Shown here piece by piece: positions 60,051 to 64,000 of a stretch of DNA of 64,000 nt. Source of the stretch: an archaeon (GTDB lineage Archaea; Nanobdellota; Nanobdellia; Woesearchaeales; GW2011-AR9); NCBI GenBank assembly GCA_018697095.1, contig JABHSG010000004.1, forward strand, positions 248,001-312,000, given 5' to 3'. Made by a program: the position numbers and the translations under genes. Numbering within the stretch: the stretch's first letter is position 1; each line of letters starts with the position of its first letter. The notes under the pieces are model-generated. The model worked only from the letters and a program-made list of their open reading frames with translations. It was not told the origin of the DNA and did no database searches.

Positions 60051-61718
60051 ATGCCAATACAAGCACCATTTCCACTTGCAAATCTCCCTACTGAGCCAGG
60101 AGTCTACCTTTACAAAAACCAAAGAAGCGAAATAATCTATATTGGCAAAGCAAAACATCTCAAAAAAAGAGTCAGCCAATATTTCCAAAAAACAAAAAAT
60201 CAATCTCTAAAAACACAGTTTCTTGTAAAAAACATAACTGCTGTTGAAACTATCATCACTAATAATGAAGTAGAAGCGCTTCTTTTAGAAAACAAACTAA
60301 TAAAACAACATAAACCAAAATACAACATCAGCCTAAAAGATTCTAAAACCTACGCTTATATCAAAATCACTGATGAAGATTATCCTAAGATTATTACTGC
60401 ACGTAATGCACGCAAATCAAAAAATCACCCAAATGAAATCTTCTTTGGTCCATTTACGAGCGGCTTCAAACGTAAAACACTTACAACTCTAGCAAACAAA
60501 CTGTTCAAATTACGAACCTGTAAAAATCTCCCAAAACGTGCTTGTCTAAATTACCACATTGGGTTATGTTCGGCTCCTTGCATAAATAAAGTAAATAAAC
60601 AAGAATACCAAAGCCAAGTAAACCATGCAAAAGAATTTCTCAAAGGAGATACAAAAACAATCCAAAAAAAGTTAGAATCAGATATGAAACTAGCTTCAAA
60701 ACAATTAAGATTCGAAAAAGCATTAGAGATCAGAGACCAAATTTACACAATCAGCCTTGCTACAGATAAACAAACAGTAGACCTCATAAAAAATAAAGAC
60801 CAAGATATTATTGCAATAGAATCAGACTCAACTAACACAATATCAATCATCTCACTTTTTCAAATAAAGCGCGGGGTAATTTCAGGCAAAAAAGATTACA
60901 GATTCGAAAACGAAGACCCAGCACAACTTCTAGAAGAGTTCATCACACTTTATTATTCACAAAAAGAAATCCCTAATGAAATAATCATAAACAAACAATT
61001 TTACAAAAATAACGAAGAAAAAGAAACCATAGAAAAGTATCTTGAAAAAATCAAAGGAATGAAAGTAGAGATTACTCTACCTCAACGTGGTCAAAAACTC
61101 AAACTCATCCAATTAGCACAAAAAAACGCAAAACACGCTCTTGAAAATACTACATTAAAACAAATCCAAGAAAAACTTAACCTTCCTGAGGAACCAAACA
61201 TCATTGAATGTTTTGACATCTCTAACCTAGGTTCAGAACACGTAGTAGCAGGCATGACTCAATTTCGTTATGGAAAACCAAATAAGTCAGCTTACAGAAA
61301 ATTCGAAATCCAAGTAACTAAACAAAAAGGAACCCACGACGACTTTGCTTCTATGTACGAAGCCGTGTACAGACGTTACAAAAGACTCAAAAAAGATCAC
61401 CAAGAAAATCCAAACAGCACCAGTTTCCCACAATTGATTATTATCGACGGTGGCAAAGGTCAATTAGGGATGGCACTAAAAGCTCTAAAGACACTCTCAC
61501 TTCACATTCCAATCATTGGCCTAGCCAAACAAGAAGAAGAAATCTTCCTACCTAGCGAAAATGAACCACGAAAATACCTAAAACAAAGTCCCATGATGCT
61601 TATGATTCGAAAAATAAGAGATGCAACTCATGATTACGTAATCAGCTACAACAAGAAAAAACGGCAGATGAAAATGAAAAAAGACTTTGAGAACGCGCAA
61701 CCAAAACAAGTAAAATAA
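60051..61718 (+). CDS. uvrC: UvrC, nucleotide excision repair endonuclease subunit
   Basis: A 555-residue subunit that makes both incisions around a DNA lesion with UvrA/UvrB. The GIY-YIG domain (GVYLYKNQRSEIIYIGKAKHLKKRV) leads, followed by a cysteine-bearing region (CKNLPKRACLNYHIGLCSAPC, a possible metal or Fe-S site). Then come the UVR helix pair (AKEFLKGD-, FEKALEIRDQI) and the RNase-H-like C-terminal nuclease (IIECFDISNLGSEHVVAGM, IDGGKGQLGMA). The usual C-terminal tandem helix-hairpin-helix region is missing; the protein ends soon after ATHDYVISYNKKKRQ. No uvrA or uvrB is in the window. Confidence 0.95.
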   Translation: MPIQAPFPLANLPTEPGVYLYKNQRSEIIYIGKAKHLKKRVSQYFQKTKNQSLKTQFLVKNITAVETIITNNEVEALLLENKLIKQHKPKYNISLKDSKTYAYIKITDEDYPKIITARNARKSKNHPNEIFFGPFTSGFKRKTLTTLANKLFKLRTCKNLPKRACLNYHIGLCSAPCINKVNKQEYQSQVNHAKEFLKGDTKTIQKKLESDMKLASKQLRFEKALEIRDQIYTISLATDKQTVDLIKNKDQDIIAIESDSTNTISIISLFQIKRGVISGKKDYRFENEDPAQLLEEFITLYYSQKEIPNEIIINKQFYKNNEEKETIEKYLEKIKGMKVEITLPQRGQKLKLIQLAQKNAKHALENTTLKQIQEKLNLPEEPNIIECFDISNLGSEHVVAGMTQFRYGKPNKSAYRKFEIQVTKQKGTHDDFASMYEAVYRRYKRLKKDHQENPNSTSFPQLIIIDGGKGQLGMALKALKTLSLHIPIIGLAKQEEEIFLPSENEPRKYLKQSPMMLMIRKIRDATHDYVISYNKKKRQMKMKKDFENAQPKQVK

Positions 61719-61779
61719 TAAATAAGATTATTGATTACAAAAATATAAAACTAATTATTTCATTTAAACGATAATAACT

Positions 61780-62544
61780 ATGAAAAATAAAAATATAATC
61801 GGTATTGTAGGTGGAGTTGGACCATACGCAGGGACCGATTTAGTTGAAAAGATATTTGACAATACTAAAGCCAAAACCGACCAAGAACATTTACCAGTAG
61901 CACTATTATCATTTCCAAAAGACATTAGTGATAGAACATCTTTTTTAATTGGAGAAAACAAAGTTAATCCAGCAGATGCAATCTTTAAAATAATCAGTAA
62001 ATTAGAATTAATTGGAGCTTCAGTGGTAGGAATACCTTGTAACACTGCACATTCTCCTAAAATCATTGATGAAATTAAAAAAAAATTAAAAAAATCAAAA
62101 AGTAAAATTAAATTAATAGATATGATCGTAGAGGTTGCAGATTATATCCAAATTAATCATCCAAATATTAAAAAAATTGGTCTACTAAGCACAATCGGAA
62201 CATATAAATCTAAAATTTATCAAAACAGTTTAGAATCAAAAAACATAAAAATTCTAATCCCAGATAAAAAAATAAGAGTAGATTTAATTGACAAAGCAAT
62301 CTATAACAAAGATTATGGCATAAAATCTAAATCAAATCCAATAACGAGTATTGCAAAAAACAAAATCATAAAAGCAACAGATTCTCTTCAAAAAAAAGGC
62401 GCCAAAGCAATAATTTTAGGTTGCACTGAATTACCACTAGCTTTTAAAAATTCAAAAAAATCAGATCTGATCTTAATTGACCCAACTAACATTCTTGCAA
62501 AAGCATTAATTAGAGAAACATATCCTAAGAAGTTAAAAAAGTAA
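61780..62544 (+). CDS. Aspartate/glutamate racemase family protein
   Basis: A 254-residue cofactor-independent racemase. The two catalytic cysteines are in VGIPCNTAHSPK and ILGCTELPLAF. N-terminal GIVGGVGPYAG and the GLLSTIGTYKSKIY strand are standard for the Asp/hydantoin racemase branch. A D-amino acid product would be notable beside the envelope enzymes at 12-15 kb, but the genes are far apart. Start ATG 61780. Confidence 0.92.
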   Translation: MKNKNIIGIVGGVGPYAGTDLVEKIFDNTKAKTDQEHLPVALLSFPKDISDRTSFLIGENKVNPADAIFKIISKLELIGASVVGIPCNTAHSPKIIDEIKKKLKKSKSKIKLIDMIVEVADYIQINHPNIKKIGLLSTIGTYKSKIYQNSLESKNIKILIPDKKIRVDLIDKAIYNKDYGIKSKSNPITSIAKNKIIKATDSLQKKGAKAIILGCTELPLAFKNSKKSDLILIDPTNILAKALIRETYPKKLKK

Positions 62545-62577
62545 AATAAGAAAAAATAAATTAAACATTCAATAATT

Positions 62578-62787
62578 CTAATAAGCTCTACTAAAGTAAA
62601 CCTTCTTAATTGGCCTAATTGCAAAAACCACACCCAAAATCAAATACCAATACCAATTAAGGCCTAAAATTCCTGGCCACCAAACTGCAATCAAAAGTGC
62701 AAAAAAAAATACACTTAACTTCACAAGTCCAATATCAAGTACGCCTAAACTCTTAAGTCGTGTTTCAAAAAATGTTCTAATGTCCAT
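62578..62787 (-). CDS. Small membrane protein
   Basis: A 69-residue protein with two membrane helices (VKLSVFFFALLIAVWWPGIL and WYWYLILGVVFAIRPI) joined by a Trp-rich short turn, and basic ends. No family recognised. It lies 21 bases downstream of the next small gene on the same strand, suggesting joint transcription. Confidence 0.65.
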   Translation of the reverse strand: MDIRTFFETRLKSLGVLDIGLVKLSVFFFALLIAVWWPGILGLNWYWYLILGVVFAIRPIKKVYFSRAY

Positions 62788-62808
62788 TATTAATCACCTA
62801 CTAAACAA

Positions 62809-63171
62809 TTAATCTCCATCAACTTCATCTTTTAATTCTTCTTCATAATCATCATCTTCGTGAAGTGATCTAAATGTTGCAACTTCATTTTCAAATCCAC
62901 CAGGATAATCAATAGTCAAAATATCTCCCACAAAAGTGAATGTCACAAGCATTGTATTTGCTTTAATCCCATATAATTCAAGACCACGATCAATAAAGTT
63001 ATCTTCTACAAACTGTACTAAGTCTTCAATCAATACTGGTTTACTTTGTTCTTCAGAATTCTTATCAGTCCAAAAAGCATCAACTTCTAAAGCATCGTGA
63101 CGCTCTAAAAAAGGATATAATACATCTAAAAAATCCTGCATATCTACACTAGTTAATTCCATCTCTGCCAT
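62809..63171 (-). CDS. Small acidic protein of unknown function
   Basis: A 120-residue strongly acidic soluble protein starting MAEMELTSVDMQDFLDVLYPFLERHD. Central strands (NTMLVTFTFVGDILTIDYPGGFE) are followed by an Asp/Glu tail. It may be a DNA-mimic-type or protein-partner adaptor, but nothing proves that. The GGTGAA before its ATG is a reasonable ribosome-binding site. Confidence 0.65.
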   Translation of the reverse strand: MAEMELTSVDMQDFLDVLYPFLERHDALEVDAFWTDKNSEEQSKPVLIEDLVQFVEDNFIDRGLELYGIKANTMLVTFTFVGDILTIDYPGGFENEVATFRSLHEDDDYEEELKDEVDGD

Positions 63172-63317
63172 ATAACATTCACCTTACAATTTTATTAATA
63201 TAAACAATAATAAACAAATTCAAGAAAAATGAGAATATAAAGGTATGTCGCATTCACTAAGTGACAAAAAACAGCTCCCAGCTTAAAAAAAGCATTTTGC
63301 CCTTTGATAAAAGCGAT

Positions 63318-64000
63318 TTAGCCTTTAATATTTCCAATTGGACGAAGTGCAACTACTCGCTTAGTGATCCCTGCTTCTTCAAGAGATTTCACAACAGCAT
63401 GAACATCTTTGTATGCTCCACCAGCTTCTTCAGCAAGTCCTTTCATGGAAGCACCTTTAACATAAATCCCTTTTTTCTCCATTGAAGCTTGCAACTCATC
63501 TCCTTGCCAAAGTTTTTTAGCTTTCATACGACTCATAACCCTACCAGCACCATGCGCAGTTGAACCATATGTCTTCTCAGACCCATCTTGACCAACAAGC
63601 AAATATGATCCAGTTTCCATGGAACCACCTAAAATTACTGGTTGCCCAATTCCTCGATAAGCTTCTGGTAAATCAGCAGCGCGTGAAGGTCCAAAGGCTC
63701 GAGTTGAACCTTTACGGTGTACAACTAACTCTTTTTCTACTTTCCCGCTACCATCTTCAGATTCAACCATGTGTTTCTCCAATTTTGCAATGTTATGCGC
63801 AACATCATAAACAACTTTCATTCCCATGTCTCGAGCAGACTTACCAAACACCTGTTCAAAAGCTTCTCGAATTCGATGAGTTATAACTTGCCTATTTGCA
63901 AAAGCCATGTTAGCTCCACACGCCATTGCTTTAAAATAATCTTGGCCCTCTGGTGATTCAAATGGAGCACATGCAAGTTCTTTATCTAAAATTTTAATGT
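63318..64000 (-). CDS. rtcB: RtcB RNA ligase, C-terminal part (runs off the window)
   Basis: The last 227 codons of the GTP-dependent RNA 2',3'-cyclic-phosphate ligase that joins tRNA exon halves after intron removal. The frame continues to the window edge (LACAPFESPEGQDYF, then AMACGANMAFANRQ, the metal and GMP-binding region). The C-terminal motifs are VVYDVAHNIAKLEKH (His of the active site), HRKGSTRAFGPS, QPVILGGSMETGSYLL and STAHGAGRVMSR (the guanylylated His). The start codon lies outside the window. Length and motifs are normal. Confidence 0.96.
   Translation of the reverse strand, partial: IKILDKELACAPFESPEGQDYFKAMACGANMAFANRQVITHRIREAFEQVFGKSARDMGMKVVYDVAHNIAKLEKHMVESEDGSGKVEKELVVHRKGSTRAFGPSRAADLPEAYRGIGQPVILGGSMETGSYLLVGQDGSEKTYGSTAHGAGRVMSRMKAKKLWQGDELQASMEKKGIYVKGASMKGLAEEAGGAYKDVHAVVKSLEEAGITKRVVALRPIGNIKG

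Overview
The window is A+T-rich (about two thirds A+T by eye) and reads as the chromosome of an archaeon, most likely a DPANN lineage of the Woesearchaeota/Pacearchaeota type. Archaeal markers are an ATP-dependent replicative-type DNA ligase, FtsY, prefoldin alpha, the wyosine enzyme Taw1, an NMD3-like protein, a two-ring Cdc48/VAT ATPase, RtcB, a TrmB regulator and a DUF483 protein. Many genes have a TATA-like box about 25-30 bases before the start codon, so they are probably leaderless. No rRNA, tRNA or CRISPR array was found. Genus and species cannot be read from the sequence.

Layout. 0.1-6.4 kb: a UvrD-type helicase, TatD nuclease, HD phosphohydrolase and small unknowns. 6.6-17.7 kb: Cdc48, secreted Cys-containing proteins, DNA ligase, an M23 peptidase facing a beta-lactamase/PBP-like serine hydrolase, and an FtsY with a Nudix domain built into its acidic linker, beside prefoldin alpha. 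17.7-25.4 kb: Taw1, polyprenyl diphosphate synthase, NMD3-like protein, then exported proteins (Lon-like protease, NosD-like beta-helix, cupredoxin-like lipoprotein). 25.4-33.0 kb: a minus-strand phosphotransfer island with one ATP-grasp PEP-synthase-type subunit, three proteins each ending in a PEP-synthase-type phosphohistidine swivel domain, a histidine-phosphatase-like protein and a HAD hydrolase. 33-50 kb: membrane and metabolic genes, including an LtaS-like five-helix sulfatase, tandem EamA transporters, an HxlR divergon and a possible beta-barrel protein beside TrmB.

50.1-57.7 kb is the accessory region. Six single-gene or two-gene cassettes are separated by seven attC-like elements (R''-L''-loop-L'-R' with TTTAAC...GTTAAA cores). 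A tyrosine recombinase follows, then an antitoxin/toxin pair, inside a short direct repeat. For most cassettes the left-end core is exactly complementary to the right-end core of the same cassette. Each of the five cassettes with clear ends also has its own 13-18 base inverted repeat around the gene. This is the arrangement expected of integron gene cassettes.

57.7-64 kb returns to ordinary genes: small membrane proteins, SufE-like protein, UvrC, an Asp/Glu racemase and the 3' part of rtcB, which runs off the window. The most interesting items are the integron-like array, the split PEP-synthase-like island, the FtsY-Nudix fusion and a scatter of bacterial-envelope-type enzymes (M23, PBP-like, LtaS-like, UppS).
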